NCBI RefSeq assembly: GCF_900188345.1
Contig: NZ_FZOD01000074.1
Location: 1 to 46,041 of the forward strand
DNA: 46,041 nt
Reading direction: 5' to 3'
Source: Streptosporangium subroseum
GTDB taxonomy: Bacteria; Actinomycetota; Actinomycetes; Streptosporangiales; Streptosporangiaceae
Shown here: piece by piece, positions 7,842-16,920 of the stretch
Layout of the letters: each line of letters begins with the position of its first letter
Numbering within the stretch: position 1 is the first letter of the stretch
Notes under the pieces: generated by a model
What the model was told of the DNA's origin: nothing
The model's input: the letters and a program-made list of their open reading frames with translations, nothing else
Database searches by the model: none
Translations under genes and position numbers: made by a program

Positions 7842-9446
7842 ATGAGCAGGGTCCTGCGTGCGAGCGCGATCATGGCAGCCGGGACGATGGTCTCGCGGGT
7901 CACGGGTTTCGTCCGTACGGCGGTGCTCGCGGCGGCCATCGGCACCTTCGCGCTCGGCGACGCCTACAACGTGGCCTATACGATCCCGCTCATCCTGTTC
8001 GACTTCCTCATCGGCGGGATCCTGAGCAGCGTCGTGGTACCGATGATCATTCGGCGCCAGAAGAGCGATCCCGACGGAGGCCGCGCCTACGAGCAGCGGC
8101 TGATGACGCTCGGCGTCATCGCGCTGACGGTGGTGGCGGTGGTCGCGGTCCTGCTGGCCGGGCCGCTGATCAGCCTCTACAGCACCGACTGGAACGCCAG
8201 GAAGACCGAGGTCGCGGTCACGCTGGCCCACTACATCCTGCCCCAGATCGCCTTCTTCGGCATCGGGGCGATCGCCGGGGCGATCCTCAACACCCGTGAC
8301 AGGTTCGCCGCCCCGATGTGGGCGCCGGTGCTGAACAACATCGTGATGATCGGCGTCGCGGTCGTCTACTACGTGAAGCTGGGCGGCGCGGGCACGGACG
8401 TCAACACGGTGACCGACGCCGACCTGCTGCTGCTGGGCCTCGGCACCACGGCGGGCATCGTGGCGCAGGGCATGGTCCTGGTCGTCTCGCTGCACCGGGT
8501 GGGCTTCCGGTTCCGGCCCCGGCTGGACCTGCGCAACGCCGGGCTCGGCGAGATGGGCCGGACCGCGGTCTGGACCTTCGCCTACGTCGGGATCAGCCAG
8601 ATCGGCTTCCTGATCACCACCAGGCTCGCGACCGGCGCGGGCGAGCAGGTGCCGGGCGCGGGCAACTCCGCCTACTCCTACGCCTACCAGTTCTTCCAGC
8701 TCCCCTACGGGATCATCGCGGTCTCGGTGATCACCGCGATGCTGCCCAGGATGAGCAGGGCCGTGGCCGAGGGACGGCTGGAGTCGATCAGGGAGGAGTT
8801 CTCCTCGGGCGTCCGGCTGGTGTCGGCACTGCTGGTGCCGGCGGGGCTGCTGCTGATGGTGCTGGGCCCCGCCGTGACCGTGCTGATCTTCTCGTGGGGC
8901 AACATGACCGTCGACTCGGCGGTCTACATCGGCAACGTGCTGCAGATCTTCGGACTGGCGCTGGTCCCGTTCTCGATCTTCCAGCTCCTGCTGCGCGTCT
9001 TCTACTCCTTCGGCGACACCCGCACGCCGGTCTTCCTCGCCCTCGGCAACGTGGCGGTGAACGCCACGCTCAGCCTCGTGGCCTACTACACCCTCCCGCC
9101 GCGTTACATCGTGATGGGCCTGGCCCTGGCGTTCACCATCGCCTACGTGGTGGGCACCGCGGGCGCCTGGGCCCTCGCGGGCCGCCGCGTACAGGGCCTC
9201 GGGGGGCGCGAGGTGGCCCATGGGCTGTCACGGATGTACGTGGCCGCGGTACCGGCCGCGGCGGTCGCGCTCGGAGTTCTGTGGCTCACCCAGGAGCTGA
9301 CCGACCTGAACGCGCTGAGTGCGGCCATCATGCTGGCCGCGGGCGGAGGTCTCGGTATGGTTCTTTACCTGGTGATCGCTCACCGGATGCGCATCCCCGA
9401 GGTGAGTTCGATCGTTGGAATGGTTGCAGGACGGGTAGGCCGGTAA
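7842..9446 (+). CDS. murJ: Lipid II flippase MurJ (MviN)
   Basis: A 534-residue polytopic membrane protein of the MOP superfamily, with about 14 hydrophobic helices. The N-terminal signature is typical (ASAIMAAGTMVSRVTGFVR, then GDAYNVAYTIP), including the conserved basic residues of the first helix that line the substrate cavity. It flips lipid II across the membrane for peptidoglycan synthesis. Unlike the mycobacterial homologue, it ends right after the transmembrane core; the pseudokinase domain is encoded by the next gene. A purine-rich RBS (AGAGGAAA) precedes the ATG. Confidence 0.92.
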   Translation: MSRVLRASAIMAAGTMVSRVTGFVRTAVLAAAIGTFALGDAYNVAYTIPLILFDFLIGGILSSVVVPMIIRRQKSDPDGGRAYEQRLMTLGVIALTVVAVVAVLLAGPLISLYSTDWNARKTEVAVTLAHYILPQIAFFGIGAIAGAILNTRDRFAAPMWAPVLNNIVMIGVAVVYYVKLGGAGTDVNTVTDADLLLLGLGTTAGIVAQGMVLVVSLHRVGFRFRPRLDLRNAGLGEMGRTAVWTFAYVGISQIGFLITTRLATGAGEQVPGAGNSAYSYAYQFFQLPYGIIAVSVITAMLPRMSRAVAEGRLESIREEFSSGVRLVSALLVPAGLLLMVLGPAVTVLIFSWGNMTVDSAVYIGNVLQIFGLALVPFSIFQLLLRVFYSFGDTRTPVFLALGNVAVNATLSLVAYYTLPPRYIVMGLALAFTIAYVVGTAGAWALAGRRVQGLGGREVAHGLSRMYVAAVPAAAVALGVLWLTQELTDLNALSAAIMLAAGGGLGMVLYLVIAHRMRIPEVSSIVGMVAGRVGR

Positions 9447-9641
9447 CCCCAAGACTTGTCCCAAGCGTCTGACAAGGCGAACACGGGCGGAACCGGCGCG
9501 GGACTACCATGGTGCGACGCGTGTGGTGACATGCGGCTAATGGAAGCAGGAGGGCGTGGGCGGATCCACCCGGCATCATGCGATGTGTCCTAATTTGCCG
9601 ACCTGGCCTGGTGCTGTCGTGTTCTCAGTTGCGGAGCGTTC

Positions 9642-11174
9642 ATGAGTCCCTCCGCCGTCGAACCCGGCACGAAGCTGGCTGAGCGCTTCCGACTGGAAGA
9701 TCGTGTCCACGAGTCGGGCGGAGCCACGCTGTGGAAGGCCATCGACGAGGTGCTCGCCCGGCCCGTCGCCGTCCACACCTTCGACCCCGACTTCCCCCGC
9801 CTGATCGAGGTGGTCACGGCCGCGCGCGTGGCCAGCAGGCTGACCGACCCCAGGCTGACCCAGGTCTTCGACGCCACCGAGGACGACGGTCACTCGTACG
9901 TCGTCAGCGAGTGGGTGAGTGGCGAGGACTTCAGCGACATGATCGCGGGCGGCCCGCTCGACCCCGAGCGGGCGGCCTCGCTGGTCGCCGAGGCCGCCGA
10001 GGCGATGGCCCACGCCCACGAGGCGAACCTCGCGCACCTCTGCCTGACCCCCGAACACCTGGTGTGGACGGCGGGCGGCACGGTCAAGCTGCTCGGCCTG
10101 GGCATCGACGCCGTCCTGGTCGACGTGACGAGCGACGACCCCGCCCGCACGGACACCGAGGGTCTCGGCCGCCTGCTGTACGCCGGGCTGACCGGCCACT
10201 GGCCGGGCGACGAGCAGGACAGCGGCGGGCTTCCGGTCGCCCCCATGGACGACGGGCACTTCTGCACGCCGCGCCAGGTCACCGCGGGCGTTCCCGGGTA
10301 TCTCGACACCATCGTCTGCAGGGCGATGCTGCCGGAGAGCAAGCGGGGGCTCGACCCGCTGACGACACCCGCGGAGCTCGCCGAGGCCCTGGCCTCGGTC
10401 TCCCGGCCCGCACCGCTGCCCATGCCGACGCCGATGCCCATGGCGCCGCTCCCGGTGGCGTCCTCACGCTCCGAGGGCCTGGACATCGCCGCGCCCTCGC
10501 GCGACGGCATGTCCTCCCCCACGCAGCACCAGCACCAGCGTCAGACGCGTCAGACGGGCGGCGGGCTGCTCAGCAAGATCGCCATGACCGTGGTCGTGCT
10601 GCTGGCGATGACGGCCGTCGGACTGGGCGCCTGGACGCTCGGACGCAGCTTCGGCAACGCCGGGGGCCCGTCCGCCGGCGAGAGCACCGCTTCCGCCTCT
10701 CCCAGCGCTCCCGCCGCGGCCACCGGCACCCGCGAGGTGAAGCCCAAGTCGGTCTCAGGCTTCGACCCGCTGGGCGACGGCCCGGAGGGCGACGCGCACA
10801 CCCAGAACGCGATCGACGGCAAGAGTTCCACCGACTGGCACACCGAGACGTACAACAACACCCCCGACTTCGGCGGGTTGAAGGATGGCGCCGGCCTCCT
10901 GCTCGACATGGGGGAGTCCGTCCCGATCAGGCAGGTCTCGATCGAGTTCGGTGGCACCCCCGGTGGCACCGCGGAGCTCAGGCTGGGCGACGCGAAGGAC
11001 CTCAACGAGCTGGCCGTGACCGGAAAGCCCACCGACGCCGTGGGCAAGAAGGAATTCAGCTTCGGAACCGCGCAGAAGAGCCGCTACGTCCTGATCTGGT
11101 TCACCAAGTTGCCCCCCTTCGAGCGGGGGTTCCGTGGTTCGGTGCTCGATGTGAAGATCCTCGCAACCAAGTGA
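9642..11174 (+). CDS. Membrane-anchored pseudokinase with extracellular discoidin-like domain
   Basis: A 510-residue protein. Residues 1-255 resemble a Ser/Thr kinase, but the VAIK lysine position reads VAVH, the HRD region is HLCLTPEHL, and DFG is LGLG. It should therefore not phosphorylate. A Pro/Met-rich linker leads to a single transmembrane helix (about 309-332), then a 150-residue extracellular domain with F5/8-type-C character (AIDGKSSTDWHTE). In mycobacteria the equivalent pseudokinase and extracellular domain are fused to MviN and bind FhaA when phosphorylated. A separate scaffold for MurJ regulation is the natural inference here. It lies 195 bp after murJ. Confidence 0.8.
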   Translation: MSPSAVEPGTKLAERFRLEDRVHESGGATLWKAIDEVLARPVAVHTFDPDFPRLIEVVTAARVASRLTDPRLTQVFDATEDDGHSYVVSEWVSGEDFSDMIAGGPLDPERAASLVAEAAEAMAHAHEANLAHLCLTPEHLVWTAGGTVKLLGLGIDAVLVDVTSDDPARTDTEGLGRLLYAGLTGHWPGDEQDSGGLPVAPMDDGHFCTPRQVTAGVPGYLDTIVCRAMLPESKRGLDPLTTPAELAEALASVSRPAPLPMPTPMPMAPLPVASSRSEGLDIAAPSRDGMSSPTQHQHQRQTRQTGGGLLSKIAMTVVVLLAMTAVGLGAWTLGRSFGNAGGPSAGESTASASPSAPAAATGTREVKPKSVSGFDPLGDGPEGDAHTQNAIDGKSSTDWHTETYNNTPDFGGLKDGAGLLLDMGESVPIRQVSIEFGGTPGGTAELRLGDAKDLNELAVTGKPTDAVGKKEFSFGTAQKSRYVLIWFTKLPPFERGFRGSVLDVKILATK

Positions 11175-11288
11175 AACCAGTGCGGTTTGATCTGTTTTAC
11201 CCGACTTTTTGCAGATCGTTGAAGATTTCATGGCACCATCTATCACGTAGTGGTGTTCTCCCCGGACCGGTATAGCAGGACTCTTCTT

Positions 11289-11936
11289 GTGAATTCCCCA
11301 CCTGAGACCCCGCCAGCGGCGGAGCAGCAGGCAGCTCGGGCACTCGTGTCCGACGCCGATCTGCTGACCCGGCACATCGCCGGGGATCCGCACGCCTTCA
11401 GTGAGATAGTCAAGCGACATAGAGACCGCATGTGGGCGGTCGCCCTGCGCACGCTGGGCGACCCCGACGAGGCGGCCGACGCCGTACAGGACGCTTTTGT
11501 CTCGGCCTATCGCAAGGCCGACAGCTTTCGCGGCGAGGCGGCCGTCACCACGTGGCTGCATCGCATCGTGGTGAACGCCTGCCTCGACCGCATGCGCAGG
11601 AAATCAGTACGCCCGGTCGCCGACGACGAGCTCGTGGAGGCCGCGGAACGCGACGCCCCGGTGCTCGACCAGACAGCCGAGCGCGAGGTCTCCATGGAGG
11701 TCTCGGCCGCTCTGAAGCTGCTGCCGTCGGATCAGCGGGCCGCGCTGGTGCTCGTGGACATGATGGGCTACTCCGTGGACGACGCGGCCCAGGTCCTGGA
11801 GGTGCCGAGCGGCACGGTGAAGAGCCGATGCGCGCGTGGACGCGCGAAACTCGCTCCGATTCTTTCGCATCTACGGAACCGATCCGACCTGTCTCGCGTC
11901 TCATCCGCGAAGGGAGCAGAACTTCGTGACGTGTGA
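11289..11936 (+). CDS. sigM: ECF RNA polymerase sigma factor SigM
   Basis: A 215-residue group IV sigma factor. Region 2 is clear (FSEIVKRHRDRMWAVALRTL, then AADAVQDAFVSAYRKA and TTWLHRIVVNACLDRMRRK). Region 4 contains LPSDQRAALVLVDMMGYSVDDAAQVL and GTVKSRCARGRAKL. The chosen GTG at 11289 has AGGA about 10 nt upstream; the frame is open back to GTG codons at 11250 and 11253, which lack an RBS. Its end overlaps the anti-sigma start by 11 bp. The position next to trxBA and murJ matches SigM of mycobacteria and streptomycetes. Confidence 0.88.
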   Translation: MNSPPETPPAAEQQAARALVSDADLLTRHIAGDPHAFSEIVKRHRDRMWAVALRTLGDPDEAADAVQDAFVSAYRKADSFRGEAAVTTWLHRIVVNACLDRMRRKSVRPVADDELVEAAERDAPVLDQTAEREVSMEVSAALKLLPSDQRAALVLVDMMGYSVDDAAQVLEVPSGTVKSRCARGRAKLAPILSHLRNRSDLSRVSSAKGAELRDV

Positions 11937-12861
11937 TTCGCACTATGATCTGGAGCTCTTGGCCGAACTGGCCGAGGGTCTTCTCGACGCCGCCACGGCC
12001 TTGCAGGTACGCGAGCATCTCGCGATCTGCGATCCCTGTGGTGAAAGCCTCGCCGACCTCGCAGCGGTCCGAGAGGTGCTCGCGGCGACGGCCACACCGG
12101 CGATGCCTATGGGAGTCGCGCTCAGGATCGACCGCGCGCTGGCCGCCGAGGCTGACAGCTTCCGTGGAGGTGGAGTGGGCCTGGTGGAAGCACCGGCCTG
12201 GGACGACATGATGCGGGACGCGCCCTGGGAGACGACGTCCCTCCCGCAGCCGGCGTGGAAGACGACATCCTCTCCTGAACCGGAGTGGGAGACGCCCTCT
12301 GAGCCCGAGCCGGAGCCGGTCGTACGACTGGGGGTCGTCGGCGACGACGGCACCATCGTTCCGGCCAGGCAGCGCAAGGCCACGCGGCGGCAGACCACGC
12401 GACGGCGCCGGTGGGCGATGCCCGCCGCGGCGGTGGGCGCGGCGGCGGCGGTGATCGGCGCGGCCGTGATGACGACCAGCATGCTCTCCGCGACCGGTAC
12501 GGACGGTCCTCCGGTGGTCGCCCTGCCTCCATCGGTCGACAACCTGCAGTACACGCTGACGGACAGCAACTGGAACTACACCGACGGCGAGCTCAAGGGT
12601 CCGTTGCTGGACTACATCGGTCCGGTGACCATGACCGAGCAGGACGGCATGACCCAGAACTCCAAGCTCGCCCAGTGTGTGAAGGCGGTCTCGAAGAAGG
12701 TCGGCACGTCGCCCTTCGCCGTGGACCAGGGCTTCTACAACGGGCAAGAGGCGAACATCCTGGTCTTCTGGCGCGACAAGGCCAAGAACACGGTGGACGT
12801 CCACGTCGTGGGACCGGAGTGCGACAACGTGCGCAAGCCCGCTCTCGCACACTGGAAATAA
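11926..12861 (+). CDS. Zinc-binding anti-sigma factor, membrane-anchored (cognate of SigM)
   Basis: A 311-residue protein starting at GTG 11926, preceded by AGGGAG. The N-terminal domain carries the ZAS motif H31-x3-C35-x2-C38 (REHLAICDPCGES), with Cys3 and His6 as further possible ligands. A middle stretch repeats Trp-Glu/Lys-Thr units (around residues 90-130). One transmembrane helix lies at about 163-185, and about 125 residues are extracytoplasmic. It should hold SigM inactive at the membrane. The 11-bp overlap with sigM implies coupled translation and a fixed ratio. Confidence 0.83.
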   Translation: MTCDSHYDLELLAELAEGLLDAATALQVREHLAICDPCGESLADLAAVREVLAATATPAMPMGVALRIDRALAAEADSFRGGGVGLVEAPAWDDMMRDAPWETTSLPQPAWKTTSSPEPEWETPSEPEPEPVVRLGVVGDDGTIVPARQRKATRRQTTRRRRWAMPAAAVGAAAAVIGAAVMTTSMLSATGTDGPPVVALPPSVDNLQYTLTDSNWNYTDGELKGPLLDYIGPVTMTEQDGMTQNSKLAQCVKAVSKKVGTSPFAVDQGFYNGQEANILVFWRDKAKNTVDVHVVGPECDNVRKPALAHWK

Positions 12862-12907
12862 CCGGCTTGTAGGTAATCCGCGGGGAAAGACCTCGTTCGA
12901 TCCTGGG

Positions 12908-12941
12908 AAGGCCCGGCACGGATTCGTCCGTGCCGGGCCTT
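12908..12941 (+). terminator. Intrinsic-type terminator after the sigM operon
   Basis: A perfect 15-bp stem (12908-12922 with 12927-12941) is closed by a stable TTCG tetraloop. It sits 46 bp after the anti-sigma stop and just before the trxB promoter, separating the two units. Confidence 0.85.
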
Positions 12942-12953
12942 CGCCGCGTTACG

Positions 12954-12981
12954 GGGAATCACCGACGCCTAGGATCTGTTG
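12954..12981 (+). promoter_or_regulatory. SigR-type promoter of trxBA
   Basis: GGGAAT (12954-12959) and GTTG (12978-12981) are separated by exactly 18 nt. This matches the SigR consensus GGGAAT-N18-GTTG known from Streptomyces coelicolor, where it drives trxBA under thiol-oxidative stress. The first trxB codon follows about 36 nt later. Confidence 0.8.
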
Positions 12982-13019
12982 ACGCCACTGGCAATGACAT
13001 AGGGAAGGGCACAGCAGTG

Positions 13020-13949
13020 ATGGACGTCCGGAATGTGATCATCATCGGATCGGGTCCCGCCGGTTATACCTCGGCTGTGTACTCCGCCCGTGCCGACCTC
13101 AACCCCCTCGTCTTCGAGGGGTCGGTCACCGCCGGCGGCGCGCTGATGAACACCACAGAGGTGGAGAACTTCCCCGGCTTCCCCGACGGCATCATGGGCC
13201 CCGACCTCATGGACGGTCTGCGCAAGCAGGCCGAGCGGTTCGGCGCCGAGCTGATCGCCGACGACGTGGTCGAGGTGGACCTGACCGTCACGCCGAAGGT
13301 CGTCAAGACCGCCACCGACACCTACTACGCCAAGGCCGTCATCCTGGCCATGGGCTCCGGCTACCGCGAGCTGGGCGTGCCCAACGAGAAGCGCCTGTCC
13401 GGCCACGGCGTCTCCTGGTGTGCCACCTGTGACGGCTTCTTCTTCCGCGGCCAGGACATCGTGGTCGTCGGCGGCGGTGACACCGCCATGGAGGAGGCCA
13501 CCTTCCTCACCCGGTTCGCCGCCTCGGTGACCATCGTGCACCGCCGTGACGAGCTGCGCGCCAGCAAGATCATGCAGGACCGCGCGTTCGCGAACGAGAA
13601 GATCCGCTTCGTCTGGGACAGCGAGGTCGTCGAGATCCTGGGCGAGGCCAAGATCAGCGGAGTCCGCCTGCGCAACCTCAAGACCGGCGAGGAGAACGAG
13701 CTCGCGGCCAGCGGCCTGTTCGTGGCGATCGGCCACGACCCCCGCACCGAGCTCGTCAAGGGCCAGGTCGACCTCGATGACGAGGGCTACATCAAGGTCG
13801 CCTCCCCCACCACGCGCACCAACCTGGACGGCGTCTTCGCCGCGGGCGACGTGGTCGACCACACCTACCGTCAGGCGATCACCGCCGCGGGCACCGGATC
13901 CGCCGCGGCGCTCGACTCCGAGCGCTGGCTGTCCGACCACGACAACTGA
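13020..13949 (+). CDS. trxB: Thioredoxin reductase
   Basis: A 309-residue FAD/NADPH flavoenzyme that reduces thioredoxin. It shows the FAD-binding GSGPAG near the N terminus, the redox-active CATC at residues 134-137 (WCATCDGFFF), the NADPH site VVGGGDTAMEEA, and the C-terminal FAD motif GVFAAGDVVDHTYRQAITAAG. The ATG at 13020 is preceded directly by an in-frame GTG at 13017; AGGGAAGGG at 13001 could serve either. It is followed after 41 bp by trxA, forming a reductase-thioredoxin operon. Confidence 0.95.
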   Translation: MDVRNVIIIGSGPAGYTSAVYSARADLNPLVFEGSVTAGGALMNTTEVENFPGFPDGIMGPDLMDGLRKQAERFGAELIADDVVEVDLTVTPKVVKTATDTYYAKAVILAMGSGYRELGVPNEKRLSGHGVSWCATCDGFFFRGQDIVVVGGGDTAMEEATFLTRFAASVTIVHRRDELRASKIMQDRAFANEKIRFVWDSEVVEILGEAKISGVRLRNLKTGEENELAASGLFVAIGHDPRTELVKGQVDLDDEGYIKVASPTTRTNLDGVFAAGDVVDHTYRQAITAAGTGSAAALDSERWLSDHDN

Positions 13950-13990
13950 TTCGAACCGCATCACCGCACAACAGAGGGAGAGCAGGAACC

Positions 13991-14314
13991 TTGGGCGCAA
14001 TCGAGCACGTGACCGACGCCAGCTTCGACGCCGACGTCCTGAAGAATGACAAGATCGTGATCGTCGACTTCTGGGCCGAATGGTGCGGCCCGTGCCGGCA
14101 GGTCGCCCCTATCCTCGAAGAGATCGCGAACGAGCAGGCCGAGAAGCTCACCGTCGTCAAACTGAACGTCGACGAGAATCCGGCGACCGCCGGCAAGTAC
14201 GGCGTACTCCAGATTCCGACTCTGAACGTCTATAAGAACGGAGAGGTTGTGAAGCAGATCATCGGCGCCAAGCCGAAGGCCATGCTGCTTCGCGAGCTCG
14301 AGGGCATCATCTAG
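13991..14314 (+). CDS. trxA: Thioredoxin
   Basis: A 107-residue thioredoxin with the active site WCGPC (Cys32 and Cys35), preceded by IVIVDFWAE and followed by the cis-proline segment QIPTLNVYKNGE. It starts with TTG at 13991 behind a purine-rich GAGGGAGAGCAGG. It transfers electrons from TrxB to ribonucleotide reductase, peroxiredoxins and protein disulfides. It probably shares the SigR promoter of trxB. Confidence 0.95.
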   Translation: MGAIEHVTDASFDADVLKNDKIVIVDFWAEWCGPCRQVAPILEEIANEQAEKLTVVKLNVDENPATAGKYGVLQIPTLNVYKNGEVVKQIIGAKPKAMLLRELEGII

Positions 14315-14384
14315 GCCCCCTGCGGCTGATCGCACCCCACGGCGCTGCCGTACCACCCGCTTCCGAGCGGCAACACCCACCCAA

Positions 14385-14423
14385 GTGAGAGCCCCCTCGC
14401 CACCCACGGCAGGGGGCTTTCAC
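14385..14423 (+). terminator. Terminator after trxA
   Basis: GTGAGAGCCCCCT (14385-14397) pairs with AGGGGGCTTTCAC (14411-14423) with one mismatch around a 13-nt loop. It lies 70 bp after trxA. Confidence 0.75.
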
Positions 14424-14457
14424 ATGGTGCGACGGGCTTCCCCGGGGTCAGGGCGGA

Positions 14458-14507
14458 ACGGCTCTCGCCTGTTTCCGCATCACCTCACGGCTCTCGCACG
14501 TTTCCGC
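14458..14507. repeat. Short direct repeat in the trxA-GNAT spacer
   Basis: ACGGCTCTCGC-CT/AC-GTTTCCGC occurs at 14458-14478 and 14487-14507, 29 bp apart. The rest of the 14424-14604 spacer is similar low-complexity C/T-rich sequence without a gene. Confidence 0.55.
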
Positions 14508-14604
14508 CGATCGCCTCGCGGTCGGGACGGGGCCCTCACGGGTTCCGCTGTTCTCTCACGCTCGGCAGGCTCCGGCAGTCGCGTTCCGCGGGCTCCAGAT
14601 CGCC

Positions 14605-15225
14605 TCAGACGGGTCGCAGCGCCCTCTCCGGGCTCATGGAGCCCAGGAGCCTCTCCAACGCCACCTCGACGTCCTCGCGCCACGAGACGGCATTCTTGAG
14701 CTCGAGGCGGAGGCGGGGGAAGCGCAGATGCGGCCGGACCGTCTTGAATCCCACCGAGAGCAGGTAGTCGGCGGGCATCAGGCAGCCCCCCGGCTGCTCC
14801 CATTTCAGGTCGCCGAACGCCTCGATCGCCCGCACCCCGCGCCGGGTCAGATCCTTGGCCACGCCCTGGACCAGCATCCGGCCCAGGCCGCCGCCGGAGA
14901 ACTCCGGGATGATGTGCGCGGTCATCAGCAGCACGGCGTCGGCGCTGACCGGCGAGGTCGGGAAGGCGACCGAACGCGGCACGTAGTGCGGCGGCGCGTA
15001 GAGCACGAAGCCGGCCGCCACCCCGTCCACGTAGACGATCTTTCCGCAGCTCCCCCACTCCAGGAGGGTGGAGGAGATCCAGGCCTCTTTCTCCAGCCCG
15101 GGATCACCCGCCTCGACGGCTCGATCCGCGCCTACGGGATCCAGCTCCCAGAAGACGCACCGGCGACAGCGGCGCGGCAGGTCGTCGAGATTGTCCAGGG
15201 TGACGTTTGCCAGCCGACGCGACAC
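14605..15225 (-). CDS. GNAT family N-acetyltransferase
   Basis: A 206-residue protein. The GTG at 15225 is chosen because the recognisable family N terminus (SRRLANVTLDNLDDLPRRC, then VFWELDP) begins there, although the frame stays open to 15408. The acetyl-CoA region is visible as LLMTAHIIPEFSGGGLGRMLVQ, a GNAT motif A with a variant of the usual RxxGxG/A loop. The N-terminal CRRC pair is conserved in this actinobacterial subgroup, from memory. The substrate is unknown. It is divergent from the PLP aminotransferase. Confidence 0.8.
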   Translation of the reverse strand: MSRRLANVTLDNLDDLPRRCRRCVFWELDPVGADRAVEAGDPGLEKEAWISSTLLEWGSCGKIVYVDGVAAGFVLYAPPHYVPRSVAFPTSPVSADAVLLMTAHIIPEFSGGGLGRMLVQGVAKDLTRRGVRAIEAFGDLKWEQPGGCLMPADYLLSVGFKTVRPHLRFPRLRLELKNAVSWREDVEVALERLLGSMSPERALRPV

Positions 15226-15390
15226 CTGTTGGCCCCAATCCTGGCGAGACGAGTGCAAGCCATGGCGAAAAACGCGTGAAAACCGCGTCTCCAGCTGGCA
15301 TCGTAACCCAGGGCGGGTACTGATTTCAGAGGGTCCCATCCCCACACGCAGACGACTACAGCCACTGTCATACTCTGGTTTCTCTGGCAT

Positions 15391-15405
15391 GAGCACCGTG
15401 TGCTC
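15391..15405 (+). promoter_or_regulatory. Inverted repeat upstream of the PLP aminotransferase
   Basis: GAGCAC-CGT-GTGCTC is a perfect 6-bp inverted repeat with a 3-nt centre. It is downstream of a possible -10 (TACTCT, 15371-15376) and 22 bp before the start codon, a position suited to an operator. Confidence 0.4.
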
Positions 15406-15427
15406 CACATGAGCTAGGAGGTGGACC

Positions 15428-16753
15428 GTGCCGCAAGAATCCGATCACGGTCAGACCATCGCGACCCAAGGGTCACGAATCGACGCCTACGTGGACCGGT
15501 ACGCAGCACGAGCTACCGGAATGGTCGCCTCCGAGGTTCGAGCACTCTTCGCCGTCGCGTCGAGGCCGGAGGTCGTCTCGCTGGCCGGCGGCATGCCGTA
15601 CGTCACCGCTCTTCCCCTCGACGTCGTGGGAGAGCTCGTCGCCGATCTGATCGCGAAGCGCGGCCCGGTCGCGCTCCAGTACGGCTCCGGCCAGGGTGAC
15701 CCGCATCTGCGCGAGCAGATCTGCGACGTCATGCGCCTGGAGGGGATCGAGGCCAACTCCAACGACGTCGTCGTGACCGTCGGCTCCCAGCAGGCCCTCG
15801 ACCTGATCACGCGCATCTTCATCGACCCCGGCGACGTCGTGCTCGCCGAGGGCCCCTCCTACGTGGGCGCGCTGGGCACCTTCGCCGCCTACCAGGCCAA
15901 GGTCGTCCATATAGCCATGGACACCGAGGGGATCATCCCCGAGTCCCTCGCCCAGACCATCTACGCGCTGCAGACCGCGGGCAACCGGATCAAGTTCCTG
16001 TACACGATCCCCACGTTCCAGAACCCCGCCGGAGTGACGCTCAACACGGCGCGCAGGCACCAGGTGCTGGAGATCTGCCAGCGATCGGGCGTGCTGATCG
16101 TCGAGGACAACCCGTACGGCCTGCTCGGCTTCGACGGCGAGCCCATGCGGGCGCTGCGCGCCGACAACGCCGACGACGTCGTCTATCTCGGCTCGTTCTC
16201 CAAGACCCTCGCCCCCGGCTTCCGGGTCGGCTGGGCGCTCGCCCCGCACGCCATCCGCGACAAACTGGTGCTGGCGATGGAATCGGCGGTCCTGTCGCAC
16301 TCCTCCTTCACCCAACTCGCCGTCGGACAGTATCTCGCCACCCAGCCCTGGCGCGAGCAGATCAAGACCTTCCAGGAGCTCTACCGCGAGCGGCGCGACA
16401 CCATGATCAGTTCGCTTGAGGCCTTCATGCCCGCCGACTTCACCTGGACCCGCCCCGGTGGCGGGTTCTTCGTCTGGGCCACGCTTCCCGAGGGGCTCGA
16501 CTCCAAGGCGCTCCTGCCCCGCGCGGTCGCCGAGAGAGTGGCGTTCGTGCCGGGCACCGGATTCTTCGCCGACGGCAGCGGCGCACGCCACATGCGGCTG
16601 TCCTACTGCTATCCGGAGCCCGATCGCATCCGGGAGGGCGTTCGCCGCCTGGCCGGGGTGATCGAGCAGGAGCTCCGCGTGCGCGACACGTTCGGAGCCA
16701 GCTCGTCTCCCGACCACGTCGGAGTCGACACCCCGGGCCCCGACCTCGCGTAG
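15428..16753 (+). CDS. PLP-dependent aminotransferase, class I/II (2-aminoadipate aminotransferase-like)
   Basis: A 441-residue fold-type I aminotransferase of the LysN/MocR-core type. It starts at GTG 15428 behind a strong AGGAGGTGG. Signatures are SLAGGMPYVTALP near the N terminus, the PLP-phosphate region GSQQALDLITRIF, NPAGVTLN, VEDNPYG with the cofactor Asp, the Schiff-base Lys259 in GSFSKTLAPGFRVGW, and the C-terminal MRLSYCYPEPDRI. Probable substrates are aromatic or 2-aminoadipate-type amino acids; the exact reaction cannot be assigned. The neighbouring ligase-like gene is in the same direction but about 400 bp away. Confidence 0.85.
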   Translation: MPQESDHGQTIATQGSRIDAYVDRYAARATGMVASEVRALFAVASRPEVVSLAGGMPYVTALPLDVVGELVADLIAKRGPVALQYGSGQGDPHLREQICDVMRLEGIEANSNDVVVTVGSQQALDLITRIFIDPGDVVLAEGPSYVGALGTFAAYQAKVVHIAMDTEGIIPESLAQTIYALQTAGNRIKFLYTIPTFQNPAGVTLNTARRHQVLEICQRSGVLIVEDNPYGLLGFDGEPMRALRADNADDVVYLGSFSKTLAPGFRVGWALAPHAIRDKLVLAMESAVLSHSSFTQLAVGQYLATQPWREQIKTFQELYRERRDTMISSLEAFMPADFTWTRPGGGFFVWATLPEGLDSKALLPRAVAERVAFVPGTGFFADGSGARHMRLSYCYPEPDRIREGVRRLAGVIEQELRVRDTFGASSSPDHVGVDTPGPDLA

Positions 16754-16920
16754 CCCTCTCCAGCGGGCGCCCCCGGAACGCGGGGCGTCCTCAGGGCGGG
16801 GCGTTCTCAGGACGCGGGCTCTCGGGGCACAGAGCGTCTCGGGGAGACGCTTCGTGACGCAGGCCCTGAGACACGGGGCACCTCGAAACGCAGGCACCTT
16901 GAGGCGCACAGGTACCCGGG

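Noticed and set aside
5559..9221. 1220-codon minus-strand open frame
   Set aside because: It is the antisense shadow of the DUF6049 and murJ genes; its protein is His/Arg/Gly/Asp-rich with no domain, as expected from the complement of GC-rich codons.
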